Assembly (NCBI GenBank): GCA_963931635.1
Contig: OZ007034.1
Coordinates: 1,550,001-1,614,000 of the forward strand
Direction of reading: 5' to 3'
DNA from: Caccoplasma sp905210875
GTDB lineage: Bacteria; Bacteroidota; Bacteroidia; Bacteroidales; UBA11471
Length of the DNA: 64,000 nucleotides
Shown: positions 8,640-17,927 of the stretch, piece by piece
Numbering within the stretch: the stretch's first letter is position 1
Layout: each line of letters begins with the position of its first letter
Made by a program: the position numbers and the translations under genes
Notes under the pieces: model-generated
Told to the model about the DNA's origin: nothing
The model's database searches: none
The model's input: the letters and a program-made list of their open reading frames with translations, nothing else

Positions 8640-9349
8640 ATGATGTTGAGGTTGATCAGTCCGTAATAGATACCTGTGAAGATGAATACGATGGCTACTA
8701 TGCGGCCAAACCATCGCTGGAACCGCTGTGCCTGGTGGTAGAACCGCCCTATCTGTGCCACGCTGTATGCCAGAATCCATGCCGCCAGTACGACCGGCAG
8801 TCCTGTGGCCAGGGCGTAGACAGGTGGAAGCAGGTAGCCCGAGCTTTCGAGGGCCGACATGGGTATGAGCATGCCGAAATAGAACAGTCCGCTGGTGGGG
8901 CAGAATGTGAGGGCAAACAGTATACCCAGAAGGAAACTCCCCCAGCCACCTCTCGGCCGGCTGTCGTCGACTGCGGTCTGTATCCCAAATTTCGGCAGGG
9001 GCAGTTTGTCGCCGAAGAGCATGAACAGGCCTATGAGTATCAGGGCGGGAGCCAGCAGTCGCTCACCCCACACGCTCAGCTCTTTCTGTATGTCGAAGGT
9101 GTCGGCGCCGCTGCGTATGATGTAGATGAGGACGACCCCCAGTGCCGTATAGGCGGTCATGCGGCCGAGTGTGTATAAGATACCATTCAGGAATATCCGG
9201 CGACGATGGCTTATCTCTTTGCTTATGAAGCCGATGGCGGTGATATTGGTAGCCAGCGGGCAGGGGCTGACGGCTGTCAGCAGTCCCAGCAGAAACGCGG
9301 TGATGAGCGGTGTCTCGCTATATTCCAATAGTGATTGCAGATAGTCCAT
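8636..9349 (-). CDS. arsG: ArsG-like aromatic arsenical efflux permease (CcdA/DsbD-transmembrane family)
   Basis: A 237-aa polytopic membrane protein of the CcdA/LysE-like superfamily with six predicted segments. TAVSPCPLATN (about 25-35) and FCPTSGLFYFG (about 150-160) each hold one cysteine, the pair used for thiol chemistry in CcdA relatives. Alone it could be read as a cytochrome c biogenesis protein, but its place between an arsF-like gene and arsC matches arsEFG clusters, where ArsG exports trivalent aromatic arsenicals. It starts 9 bases after the arsF-like gene. Confidence 0.75.
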   Translation of the reverse strand: MDYLQSLLEYSETPLITAFLLGLLTAVSPCPLATNITAIGFISKEISHRRRIFLNGILYTLGRMTAYTALGVVLIYIIRSGADTFDIQKELSVWGERLLAPALILIGLFMLFGDKLPLPKFGIQTAVDDSRPRGGWGSFLLGILFALTFCPTSGLFYFGMLIPMSALESSGYLLPPVYALATGLPVVLAAWILAYSVAQIGRFYHQAQRFQRWFGRIVAIVFIFTGIYYGLINLNII

Positions 9350-9358
9350 GAGGGTCTC

Positions 9359-9781
9359 TTATTTCAGGAGTTGTTCTATTTTTTCTGTCAATCCTTTTCT
9401 GAAAACGTCGCTTTGGCTTCGGGCATATTGAAACCCGAAACGGGTCATGTCGTTGCGTGTTTCCCGTCCCTCTTTCCAAAGGTTGACGTAGAGCGACGAC
9501 CAGGTTACCCGGTACTGGTCGGCCAGTTTTTCACCCTCGGGTGTCGACAGGTCGACTTCGCGAAAACGGAGTTCTCCGCGGGCCACTCTCTCGGCCAGCT
9601 CGGTAAATACGACTTCGCGGGTCTCTTTCTCAATGGCCTTGCAGGTGGCGCAGCGTTGTTTACCGTGAAAATAGAGCACTTCGACATAGCTCTCTGTGGG
9701 GGCCGGCTGTTTCTGTGCGATACCGGTTGCAGTGCACAGCGACAGCAGGCCGACGAGTGTAAAGAGAAGATACGGTTTCAT
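9359..9781 (-). CDS. arsF: ArsF-family thioredoxin-fold protein (putative nitroarsenical reductase subunit)
   Basis: A 140-aa exported protein. The signal peptide runs to about residue 22 (LLSLCTATGIAQ). A thioredoxin-like domain follows, with C-x2-C in KQRCATCKAIEKE near residue 42 and the strand LYFHGKQ before it. In this family the protein is linked to reduction of nitro groups on aromatic arsenicals together with ArsE. Enzyme activity is inferred from family and neighbours only. It lies 10 bases after the upstream small gene and 9 before arsG, which indicates a tight operon. Confidence 0.7.
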   Translation of the reverse strand: MKPYLLFTLVGLLSLCTATGIAQKQPAPTESYVEVLYFHGKQRCATCKAIEKETREVVFTELAERVARGELRFREVDLSTPEGEKLADQYRVTWSSLYVNLWKEGRETRNDMTRFGFQYARSQSDVFRKGLTEKIEQLLK

Positions 9782-9791
9782 GATTCTGAGT

Positions 9792-10022
9792 TTATCGGGT
9801 GAGTATTTCCTTTATCTCTTTGACCGAGATTTTTCCTTTGGCCACGACCTTATCGTCGACGACAAGAGCCGGCAGTGTCATGACATTGTAAGACATGATG
9901 CGCACCAGGTCTTCTTCCTTTACAACGGTAGCTTCAAGCCCCAATTCCTTAACGACCTCTTCTACATGGGCGTACAGTGCCTTGCAGCCGGCACAACCCG
10001 TTCCTAAAATTTTAATTTCCAT
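9792..10022 (-). CDS. Small thioredoxin/glutaredoxin-like protein (TM0996/MTH895 family; ArsE candidate)
   Basis: A 76-aa cytoplasmic thioredoxin fold. The redox motif C-x2-C is in GTGCAGCKAL (about residues 7-16), and the cis-Pro strand MTLPALVVDDKVVAKG follows. Its gene order, directly before arsF and arsG, suggests it is the ArsE partner. The ATG at 10020-10022 fits the family length; a longer frame would add a non-homologous leader. Confidence 0.75.
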   Translation of the reverse strand: MEIKILGTGCAGCKALYAHVEEVVKELGLEATVVKEEDLVRIMSYNVMTLPALVVDDKVVAKGKISVKEIKEILTR

Positions 10023-10100
10023 AGTTGTGTAAATATTGGTGATATTGAATGTAATTCGCAAAACAACGAACAATACTTTCAAAAAAAGGGGCCGCGGCGG

Positions 10101-10430
10101 TCAGCCGCAGCACGCACCCGACTTGCAAAGGCACTGACCGAAAAATTCGCCGAAAAGCGAGCGGGCTTTCTCCCAGTTTTCCCGGTTGATGCAATATTTT
10201 ACTTTGGGGGTCTCCACTTCGCCCTGTATGAGCCCGGCCTCTTTCAGCTCTTTCAAGTGCTGCGATACCGTAGCTTTGGCAATGGGCAGTTCTTCGTGTA
10301 TGTCGCCGAAGTAGCAACTCGTCTGTTGGGCCAGAAAGCACATGATGGCAACCCGTGTGGGGTGTCCCAGAGCTTTGGCAAAGCGGGCCAACTGTTCCTG
10401 ACGGTTTGCGAGTGTAGTATCCTTTTCCAT
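10101..10430 (-). CDS. arsR: ArsR-family metalloregulatory repressor
   Basis: A 109-aa winged-helix repressor. The DNA-recognition helix region is ATVSQHLKELKEAGLI (about 54-69), and the N-terminal helix carries AKALGHPTRVAIMCFL. Cysteines occur at QTSCYFGD and as a C-terminal cluster CLCKSGACCG. The latter probably provides the As(III) site, which is not in the alpha-3 position of the E. coli protein. It heads the arsenic operon and would release its promoter (10451-10482) on binding arsenite or organic As(III). Confidence 0.92.
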   Translation of the reverse strand: MEKDTTLANRQEQLARFAKALGHPTRVAIMCFLAQQTSCYFGDIHEELPIAKATVSQHLKELKEAGLIQGEVETPKVKYCINRENWEKARSLFGEFFGQCLCKSGACCG

Positions 10431-10450
10431 TTCTGATTATTTGTTGTTTG

Positions 10451-10482
10451 CAAAATTACGAACAGTAAATGTGCATTCCAAA
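10451..10482 (-). promoter_or_regulatory. Promoter and probable operator of the arsenic operon
   Basis: On the minus strand TTTG (10479-10482), 20 bases, TAATTTTG (10451-10458) match the consensus exactly. A short dyad, TTACgaacaGTAA (10456-10468), overlaps the -7 box and is a candidate ArsR site; that part is inference. Confidence 0.65.
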
Positions 10483-10558
10483 TAATTCTCCTGTTTTTTT
10501 TAGAGATAGGTGGTAATATGGTGTGGCGAAGCACTTTATCAATATACCTGTTATGCGA

Positions 10559-10594
10559 CGGGGTGCATCGAAAAAGAAGTTTCGATGCACCCCG
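10559..10594. repeat. Perfect inverted repeat downstream of the lipoprotein gene
   Basis: A 15-bp stem CGGGGTGCATCGAAA...TTTCGATGCACCCCG with a 6-base loop, 24 bases after the stop of the 10618-11604 gene. Neither strand has a T-run behind it, so it is either a weak terminator or an mRNA-end stabilising hairpin. Confidence 0.75.
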
Positions 10595-10617
10595 ATAATG
10601 TTGCGTCGGTGTCGGTG

Positions 10618-11604
10618 TCAGTATGCCACGGGAAATTCGATGGTTTCCGAGGCCTCTTCCCACTCTTCGATGGTGAAGTGTCCCGATGTTTCCCCCACGA
10701 TAATGTCGCCCATGACGATGTTGAGTGTAAGGCGTGTATTGGCCGACAGGGTGCTGCCAAGGTTCTGTGAGAGTGTGTGCAGGGTGCCGTCTTGCATCGT
10801 AATGCGCAGTTCAAAGAGCGGATTGGCTGCCGAGGGGAAGAGCATGACCGTGGCGTTGCCCATCGTTTTGCCATCGTCGGAGCGCACCAGGCCGAATTTG
10901 ACCGTTTTGGTTTTGTTTTCGGCTTGTGCTGTGTAGTAATTTATTTTTTCGGCGATGCTGCCTATGCGTACTTCCATTGACGCGATATTGGGGCTGAACG
11001 TGCTGCTGTCGTTCATGGTTACCGATACTTTCACACCGGCCACGACACGAGTGAGTGCTACACTCAGGTCTTCGTAGGTGATGTCGGCCTCTTTTACGGC
11101 ATGAACGATGTCATAGACCGGCGCATAAGTGCTGTCTCTGTTGGCCCGAAGTTGCAGATAGAGGGCAGCCATATCGCTACCGATGCTTACGCTTGGGGTG
11201 ACAATGGCAGGATTGCTGTATTCGGGTTCGTTATATATCGGCGTTCCCCAATAGACCATGTTGTATTCCCCCTCTGGCAGTGACAGTTGTCGATAATACT
11301 GGTCGAGAATTTCTCCGTTTTCAAGGGGGTAGAAACCATTGAACGGACCGAGTTTCTTGTTGACGTAGTTGCCGAAATAGAATGCCGTATTCTCGATGCA
11401 GGGATAGATTTCGAGTATGCCGGTCATCTCTATCTGGTTTCCTTCGGGGTCGTCGACATAGACGGCTACCCGTGGCGTAACGAGTGCCGCCGGTTCTGGT
11501 GAAGTACCGGAATTGTTGTCGGGAACGACCTCTTTGTCGTCTTCTTTCGAGCAGGCGACAGAGAATAACAACAAGGGAAGTATTCCCCATATACACTTTT
11601 TCAT
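10618..11604 (-). CDS. Lipoprotein, FimB/Mfa2 fimbrial-anchor-like
   Basis: A 328-aa secreted lipoprotein. The signal peptide ends in the lipobox FSVAC (Cys18), followed by SKEDDKE, which suggests outer-membrane localisation. The body is beta-rich. The segment LSLPEGEYNMVYWGTP (about 110-125) resembles the 'LPxGxYxxxxW' block of FimB/Mfa2-like anchors of Bacteroidales fimbriae, and ALTRVVAGVKVSV resembles the start of the second half. No fimbrillin gene is nearby, so fimbrial function is uncertain; DUF5119-like lipoproteins are an alternative. It is transcribed alone. Confidence 0.55.
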   Translation of the reverse strand: MKKCIWGILPLLLFSVACSKEDDKEVVPDNNSGTSPEPAALVTPRVAVYVDDPEGNQIEMTGILEIYPCIENTAFYFGNYVNKKLGPFNGFYPLENGEILDQYYRQLSLPEGEYNMVYWGTPIYNEPEYSNPAIVTPSVSIGSDMAALYLQLRANRDSTYAPVYDIVHAVKEADITYEDLSVALTRVVAGVKVSVTMNDSSTFSPNIASMEVRIGSIAEKINYYTAQAENKTKTVKFGLVRSDDGKTMGNATVMLFPSAANPLFELRITMQDGTLHTLSQNLGSTLSANTRLTLNIVMGDIIVGETSGHFTIEEWEEASETIEFPVAY

Positions 11605-11719
11605 AATCGCACGTTTTTTATTTTGTAATGTTGTTTTCTATGGTAACAAGAATGGAGGAGTAAAGTTTTTCCCGGCGTGCTTTTATAGACAGCGGTGAGG
11701 CCAGGGGGCGCGGCTGACC

Positions 11720-11756
11720 GAAAAGAAAACGGCACCTTCTGTCGAGAAGGTGCCGT
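11720..11756 (-). terminator. Terminator of the PL1-CE8 operon
   Basis: The stem ACGGCACCTTCT/AGAAGGTGCCGT lies about 30 bases after the CE8 stop and is followed on the minus strand by TTTTCTTTT. Confidence 0.8.
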
Positions 11757-11787
11757 CGGAAAATAGACAGTTGTGTGAGGTTTCGGT

Positions 11788-14700
11788 TTATCTGACGATG
11801 ACTTTCTGCCCGTTGACCAGATAGAAGCCGGCGGGGAGCGGTGCGACGAAGTGGACTCCGGGTGTGAAGCGGCCCTCTTTCACCAGCAGGCCTGCGGCGT
11901 TGTGTATCGTTACGGCAAGGGGTGCTTGTACCAGCAGTTCGATGTGTCCGTTACCCCCCATGGCTACCATGTCGGGACGTTGGTTGTCGGCTGCAAGACT
12001 ATTGTTGCCCGATGTACTTTCCTGGGCAAAGCCTGCCGGGCCGAGGCTTCCGTATTCATTTACCGCTTTTACGGCAAAGAGGTTGCTTTCGGTCGAGGCA
12101 TCGACCACACTTTGGCATTGGGTGGTAATGTCGACCACCGAGTCGTTTTGCAACACGAGGTAGCAGATGGCATAGTCACAGGCCTCCCACGACAAGATGT
12201 CTTTGTCTTTACGGACATTTTCGGGGGCGACAATGGGCTCGAAGAACTGACGGGGATTCCAGTTGTCTGTGCCCGGAATGATGTTGTCGTAATTCATGCG
12301 GGCGGCCTCTTCGGCAGTGATGGTGGCGCGGCAGCTGCCGGTAACGGTCTCGCCGTTTTCGGTGTAGCTGTATTGCGTGCGTCGGTTACTCAGGTCGATG
12401 GGGTTGCCGTCGGCATCCATGCTGTTGTATTCGGCAAAGAGGGCAGGAATGGTGCCCATGTTGTTCCAGCCGGTGGCACTGGGTAAGCGTTTCATGGTCG
12501 TGTTGAGATAGACGGCGATGGGGCTGTTGTGCCACGGGCGGCCCAAGGCGTCCTTGTTGTCGACTACACCGTCGATGGTGCAGCTCTCGAATACATAGCC
12601 ATATCGGGTGCCCTCTTTATGGGCCGGAGCCACGATGACGCTACCCGTCGACCGCAGGTTATACAGTTCGCAGGTTTCAAAGAGACAGTCTCCCCCTCCG
12701 TAGATGTAGTCGACAGCCCCTTCGACGTAACAATCTTTGGCATAGAGCCGGTCGCTTACCTGGTTGGTCGAGGTCTGCCAGGTATCCTGGAACGAGCGGA
12801 AGTTGCACCGGTAAAAGGCGTGGCGGTCGTTTCGGGTGTACATGGCCAGGGCCATGGGGCCGTTCTGCTGTTCATATCCCCAGGTGTTGATGTAGGAGAT
12901 ATTCTCGCTGTAAAAGTCGCTGCTCGAAACCTTTACCACCGTACCATCGTCTTTGGCCGGATAGTAGGCGGCATTGTTGGCCGAGAAGTCCCAGCCGGCA
13001 TCTCCGGCGGCGGCACAGTTTATTTTGTATTGAATGATGGTGCGGTCGCGGTCCTGACCGATGAGGTGGATAAAGGGTTTATTCTCGGGTATGCGCACCA
13101 GTCCGTCGTAGATGCCGTTCTTGACAAAAATCAAATAGGGCTTGCTTCTGTTTTCCGGTGCAGCATCGATGGCCGCCTGCACGGTTGTATAGTCTCCCGT
13201 ACCGTCGGCGGCGACTACGGCGTCGAAAGTCTTGGCTGTGGGTCGCGGCCGTTCCATGGTGGCAAATTGCAGGGTGACGCCGGGAAAGCGGTTGCCGCTC
13301 AGGTCGGTGATGGCACCGTCGGGCACGATTATTTCATATGTCGTTCCGTAGGTGAGACCCGAGTAGGCATAGCTTGCCGTCTTGCTGCCGAATACCGGGG
13401 TGAGTACCTCGCCGTTGAGGGTTACCTCGCCGATGCCGGCCTGCACCTTCTCGTCGAATGTGAGTACGATGTTACCATTGGCCGAAGCGTTGTTGGAGCC
13501 TTGTGTTGGAGTCGACGACAGCAGTTGCGGAGCTGTAAAGTCGTCGACGTGTATCTCGTCGGCATATACAAAGACATCGGCCAGGTAGAATCCCTCGGTG
13601 TCGCCGGCCGATGACGGGCCGAGAAGTTCGGTCGTTGCATCGCCTATCCATCGGATGTAGATACTCTTCTTGGCATCGTCGGATAGGGTGTCGGGCAGCA
13701 TGGCGTCGAAAGCTGTCCATTCGCTGCTGATGCCTGTGAGCGTCAGGCTGGCCAGATCGGTAAAGTGTATGCCGTCGGTCGAGAATTGCATTTTCTGCCC
13801 CCGGTGTACGCAGTTGTTGTCTGCAGCAACGTAGCTGTGTATCTTGATGTTTTCATATCCTGCGGCAGAAAATTTGGCAATGAAGTAGCGGGGATTACCC
13901 ATCTGGTCATAATCGGTGTAACGGCGGGCGCAGGAGAGGTTCTTCCCTCCGAAGTTCCGTTCGGAGCCACCCCAGTTGGTCGAGGAGCCGTCGCCGTTGT
14001 AGAAGTACATCACACCCGTGTTGTCGCTCTTGAAGTAGTAGTCGCCCTGGCGTTCGTTGCGAGCAGGGTTCTTGTCGGTGTCGAAGTCCCAACCTACAAT
14101 AAAGGGAACAACGTCGTAGTGCAGGATAAGTTTTTGCTCCTGGTCCATGACGACCGTCTGTTTGTCTTCGCTTGTACCGTCGCCCCAGTACAAGAAGGTG
14201 GTTACCGGGTTGGGAACGACCGTAACGGTTACCTCTTCGCCGCTTTCATAGCGGTTGTCCTCTTTTTGGGGGGAAATCAGGTATTCACCCCAAGGGGCAC
14301 CTTCGCCCTCTTTCTCGATATGGAGCGTGTAAAGTGTCTGCTGGGTAAATGTGGCCGTGATACAGGTATCGTTTTCAATCGTGAAGGTATAAGGGTTTTC
14401 GGTCGACAGGGTATTCCCGTCTTCATCTTTCCATGCTTCGAAACGGTATCCGTAGTTGTGGCTGGCCGACAGGGTGACGACCGAGCCTTTTTCATAATTT
14501 CCCGACAAGGGTGTCGTTGTGCCGCCCTCCTGTGGCAGACTGCTGGTGGTCAGGGTTACCGCTTGCGCGAAGGTTTTCAGCCAGCGCGGGTCGCCTACCA
14601 CGCCCCCTTCGGTCGATGCCGTGGCCAGAGGAGAGGTCGACACAATCGAAAAGTCTCCGTTTTCGGGGTCGGGGAATATCTGGCCGATACCCAATGCTTC

Positions 14701-15561
14701 GAGCGTCAGATCTTCGATGGTCGAGCTGGCAGCGTTCGATACCGAGTAACCTCCGTAGTTGTCGATGAGGTTGTTCTGTGCAACGAGGTTGCCTCCCTTG
14801 GCTGCGACGATAAGGGGTTTCTGTCCGGCCACACCGGCTGTCGAGATGATGTTGTTGCGGAAGGTGTAGGTCGACTCATTGCTGTATTTGCCGTCGACCT
14901 TGCACAGGGCATACGATGAACTTTTGGACCATTTGTACACGGTGTTGTTTTCGAAGACAAATGTCAGTGCGATGTCGGCAGTCGTATTCTTGGGACCGAA
15001 AAAGCTCTCGCCCGAGGTGTAGTTTTTGAGGGTACAATTTTTTACCGAGATCGATTTTACGCCATGCTGGGGGTAGAGAAAACAGTAGCCGTTGGCTCCG
15101 CAATCGCTGATGATGCAGTTGGTAAATTCGATGGCGTCGATGACTTTCCCGGCATTGTTGGTGCGAAGGAAGCAGCGCCCGATATCGGATATGGAACTGT
15201 TGCGCACGGCAATCGTCTTTACGTTGCCGTATGCCATGTCGATAAAATAGTTTTCGCCGGTAACAATGTCCAGCCCGTCGAGAATGATGCCGCCGTCGCT
15301 GTCGCTTTCATTGCCGGTAAAGGTGCCGGCAAAGACGACATCGGCTCCGGGAGCCGCTTTCAGCGTGAGGGTCTTGCCGTTGGGAAAAGTGAGCCGACCG
15401 CTGTATGTGCCGCTTTCGAGCAGCAGAATGTCCTGGTCGGCTGCCTGGTCAAATGCGGCTGACAATGTGTTTACATCGACGCTTGTCTCTTTGGCCTGGC
15501 CCACATGGCAGGTCAAGAGTGCGAGTGCCGCGAAGAAAAGGTGTCGTGGTTTCATGTTCAT
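11788..15561 (-). CDS. Multidomain pectin methylesterase (CE8) with N-terminal beta-helix
   Basis: A 1257-aa exported enzyme that removes methyl esters from homogalacturonan. After the signal peptide (about 1-23) comes a right-handed beta-helix region (about 30-310), then two InlB-type repeats (about 335-480, e.g. YTLHIEKEGEG), a galactose-binding-like module (about 485-670), and an SbsA-type Ig-like domain (about 675-770). The CE8 catalytic domain spans about 778-1130, with Q925-D926 in SFQDTW, D951 in VDYIYGGG and GRPWH near 1010, i.e. the full catalytic set. The tail ends PAGFYLVNGQKVIVR, similar to sorting tails. It starts 18 bases after the PL1 gene, so the two form an operon. An alternative start lies two codons in. 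Confidence 0.9.
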   Translation of the reverse strand: MNMKPRHLFFAALALLTCHVGQAKETSVDVNTLSAAFDQAADQDILLLESGTYSGRLTFPNGKTLTLKAAPGADVVFAGTFTGNESDSDGGIILDGLDIVTGENYFIDMAYGNVKTIAVRNSSISDIGRCFLRTNNAGKVIDAIEFTNCIISDCGANGYCFLYPQHGVKSISVKNCTLKNYTSGESFFGPKNTTADIALTFVFENNTVYKWSKSSSYALCKVDGKYSNESTYTFRNNIISTAGVAGQKPLIVAAKGGNLVAQNNLIDNYGGYSVSNAASSTIEDLTLEALGIGQIFPDPENGDFSIVSTSPLATASTEGGVVGDPRWLKTFAQAVTLTTSSLPQEGGTTTPLSGNYEKGSVVTLSASHNYGYRFEAWKDEDGNTLSTENPYTFTIENDTCITATFTQQTLYTLHIEKEGEGAPWGEYLISPQKEDNRYESGEEVTVTVVPNPVTTFLYWGDGTSEDKQTVVMDQEQKLILHYDVVPFIVGWDFDTDKNPARNERQGDYYFKSDNTGVMYFYNGDGSSTNWGGSERNFGGKNLSCARRYTDYDQMGNPRYFIAKFSAAGYENIKIHSYVAADNNCVHRGQKMQFSTDGIHFTDLASLTLTGISSEWTAFDAMLPDTLSDDAKKSIYIRWIGDATTELLGPSSAGDTEGFYLADVFVYADEIHVDDFTAPQLLSSTPTQGSNNASANGNIVLTFDEKVQAGIGEVTLNGEVLTPVFGSKTASYAYSGLTYGTTYEIIVPDGAITDLSGNRFPGVTLQFATMERPRPTAKTFDAVVAADGTGDYTTVQAAIDAAPENRSKPYLIFVKNGIYDGLVRIPENKPFIHLIGQDRDRTIIQYKINCAAAGDAGWDFSANNAAYYPAKDDGTVVKVSSSDFYSENISYINTWGYEQQNGPMALAMYTRNDRHAFYRCNFRSFQDTWQTSTNQVSDRLYAKDCYVEGAVDYIYGGGDCLFETCELYNLRSTGSVIVAPAHKEGTRYGYVFESCTIDGVVDNKDALGRPWHNSPIAVYLNTTMKRLPSATGWNNMGTIPALFAEYNSMDADGNPIDLSNRRTQYSYTENGETVTGSCRATITAEEAARMNYDNIIPGTDNWNPRQFFEPIVAPENVRKDKDILSWEACDYAICYLVLQNDSVVDITTQCQSVVDASTESNLFAVKAVNEYGSLGPAGFAQESTSGNNSLAADNQRPDMVAMGGNGHIELLVQAPLAVTIHNAAGLLVKEGRFTPGVHFVAPLPAGFYLVNGQKVIVR

Positions 15562-15579
15562 GATAATATGGTATTAAGG

Positions 15580-17739
15580 TTATTGTACAATCAGTTTCTT
15601 GCCGTCGATGATGTTGAAGCCTTTCTGCGGGGAGGTGAGTGGCTGTCCCAGCAGATTGTAGATGCCCGTCGGGTGGCTCGTCGACGTATTCTCTACGGGA
15701 GTGAGGCCGGCCGTGTAGCCGAGGTGGCCTCCTATTGTGACATCGGCCAGGCCCAGCTCCTTGGTGGGGCTCAGACGGTACACATATACGACCAGACGGC
15801 AAGCCCCTGTTGAGGTGGGCAAGATGAGTTCGTTGAGGTCGACTTTCGTGGTAGCCAGCGATTCGTCTTCCTTGTCTGACGCTGCATGGATACCGGTGGC
15901 CAGCACACTCTCTTCGCCGTTGCTGTCGACCCAGGCCAGTTCGAGATAACCGCCACTGGTGCCGTACCGCACGGCCGAGATGGATATTTCGGTGGGACGG
16001 AATGTTACCCCCTCGGCCAGGTCAAAATCGAAATAGATGGCTCCGGTCGAAGTGGGATTTTTGTATTCGACGGTGGGGCGGAAGGTGGTAAATGTCTTTC
16101 CGAAGGTCGTGCGGGTACTGTATCGGTTTATCTCCGATGCTGTGGCGTATTCGCTTTGGGCAACGATGCCGTTCTTCGATACCGTAGCCTCTTCTCCTTC
16201 TTTTCCGCTACTCATGCTCCACGACACGGTAACGTCGGTCGAGAGGCCGCCCGGTACATACGGTTCGCCCGGTTTGCCTACCTCTTCGGCACCTTGGTAT
16301 TGCGCCTCGGTGATGTCGGCCACCAGGCTGTTGAGGTAGACTTCGAGCATGGTGTAGCCTTCGTCGTTGCGGTTGTTGCGGTCTTCGGCATTTTCGGGGT
16401 CCAGACCGTTACTGATTTCCCAGTTATCGGGCATACCGTCGTTGTCGCTGTCGGCCAGCGGCGTTGTGCTTTTCAGTTCGGGCCAGGGCGACCAGTCACT
16501 GCCGGCATCGGCCGGCATGAGATCTTCGAGCTTGTCGATGATGCCGCCCTTGTTGGCCGATGCACCCTTATAGGTGGTTGTCCCGGTGCGGCACTCGGTG
16601 GCGAGACGGCTGTCGATGGCATCGCGACGGTGGGAGCAGCCGGCATAGTTGATGACAGGCAGGAAACACCCTTCGGCCGTGTGCTGGTGCAGCAGTGGTG
16701 TCTCACCCTGTTCCGTCTCTGATTTCAGGTCGGTTTTTGAGGGTTTCCCGCCGATGAGCGAGGAGGTGTTGATGACGACACCGTCCCAGTTGTTGTCGTT
16801 AATGCCGGTATAAGTTGAGTTGTAATTTCCCTCGATGAAGAATTTTCCCCAGATGGCAGTGGTCCCGTCGGCGCTGGTGGCGTCGTCGATGCTGATGAAT
16901 CGGTTTTTTGAACTGGTCGTTGAGGCCGGCCCCGGTTTGTAATAGTTGTTTATCATATTGATGGTCATGCCTTCACCGCCGTAGCAGCCGTTGCCGCTCC
17001 AATTGTAGATGACGTTGTTGCGCATGTCGGTCATGTGGTCGGAGGGGGTGCCGAGGTTACCCGTGCCGAAGCGCGGGGTGCGGCTGTCGTGGTGTATGAG
17101 CAGATTGTGCAGGTAGGAGGCTCCTATGCCGCCCCAGATGGCACCGTAGCCGTGCGCCCCTTTGGAGTGCAGACTCATGCGCAGACTCTCGGAGATGATG
17201 CACCATTGCATCGTGAAGTTGTAGTTGGCATAGAACGAGGCACATTCGTCGGTACACCAGGAGATGGAGCAGTGGTCGATGATGACGTTGTTGCAGAAAC
17301 GTCCGCCGAAGGCATCGGCTCCGTCGGCCTCCTCGGGCGAGAGAGACCAGTCGCCCATGCGGAAACGCATATATCTGACGATGACATTGCTGCCCGATAC
17401 CGATACCGGATAGCCGGCCACACAGATTCCGTCGCCCGGCGCGCTTTGTCCGGCGATGGTCAGGTTGCTGCCCGAGATGTTCAGGCTGCTGTTGAGTTGT
17501 ATCGTACCCGATACCTTGAAAAGAATGGTAACTTTGGAGAGGTGGGTTACCCCGTATCGCAAGGTGCCCGGTGTGTCGGTATCTTCGAGCGAGGTTACAT
17601 AGTAGACCGAGCCTCCGCGTCCGCCCGAGGCATAGCGTCCGTAGCCGTCGGCTCCCGGGAAGGCGGGAACTTGTGCTTGGAGAGCGGCTGTCCATAGGAG
17701 AGACAGGTACAATAGGAAGTACAGTTTTTTCATGTTCAT
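15580..17739 (-). CDS. Pectate lyase, polysaccharide lyase family 1
   Basis: A 719-aa secreted lyase that cleaves polygalacturonate by beta-elimination. The signal peptide ends near LQAQ. The PL1-like beta-helix begins FPGADGYGRYASGGRGG and includes IIDHCSISWCTDE and the HHDSRTPRFG segment; Asp/His/Arg in these strands fit Ca2+ and catalytic positions. A linker with calcium-binding character (DSDNDGMPDNWE, about 460) follows, as in thrombospondin type 3 repeats, then a galactose-binding-like domain. The C-terminal tail ends GFNIIDGKKLIVQ. It is the first gene of the operon with the CE8 gene. ATG 17737-17739 is used; 17731-17733 is equally possible. Confidence 0.9.
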   Translation of the reverse strand: MNMKKLYFLLYLSLLWTAALQAQVPAFPGADGYGRYASGGRGGSVYYVTSLEDTDTPGTLRYGVTHLSKVTILFKVSGTIQLNSSLNISGSNLTIAGQSAPGDGICVAGYPVSVSGSNVIVRYMRFRMGDWSLSPEEADGADAFGGRFCNNVIIDHCSISWCTDECASFYANYNFTMQWCIISESLRMSLHSKGAHGYGAIWGGIGASYLHNLLIHHDSRTPRFGTGNLGTPSDHMTDMRNNVIYNWSGNGCYGGEGMTINMINNYYKPGPASTTSSKNRFISIDDATSADGTTAIWGKFFIEGNYNSTYTGINDNNWDGVVINTSSLIGGKPSKTDLKSETEQGETPLLHQHTAEGCFLPVINYAGCSHRRDAIDSRLATECRTGTTTYKGASANKGGIIDKLEDLMPADAGSDWSPWPELKSTTPLADSDNDGMPDNWEISNGLDPENAEDRNNRNDEGYTMLEVYLNSLVADITEAQYQGAEEVGKPGEPYVPGGLSTDVTVSWSMSSGKEGEEATVSKNGIVAQSEYATASEINRYSTRTTFGKTFTTFRPTVEYKNPTSTGAIYFDFDLAEGVTFRPTEISISAVRYGTSGGYLELAWVDSNGEESVLATGIHAASDKEDESLATTKVDLNELILPTSTGACRLVVYVYRLSPTKELGLADVTIGGHLGYTAGLTPVENTSTSHPTGIYNLLGQPLTSPQKGFNIIDGKKLIVQ

Positions 17740-17927
17740 GGCATTTGTGTTTGTAAGATAGATTCCTGTCGGGGTGTTGTCGCAGGCCGTGCAGCGGCTG
17801 TGAAACAAGACGACAGGGCTAATGTCCGACAAAAACAGATGCCGTTCTTGCAGAAATTGGTTTATTGCTTGTACAAATTATTCAAAGGGGGGCGTTGCTT
17901 CCCGAGAGGGTGTAATCTGACCACCGT

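Noticed and set aside
8636..9349. Cytochrome c biogenesis protein CcdA
   Set aside because: The family resemblance is real, but the neighbours (arsR, arsF-like, arsC, ArsP-like) make an ArsG role more likely and no other cytochrome c gene is nearby.
13765..14919. A 384-codon plus-strand frame inside the CE8 gene
   Set aside because: It is a shadow of the minus-strand esterase, whose domains are intact throughout.
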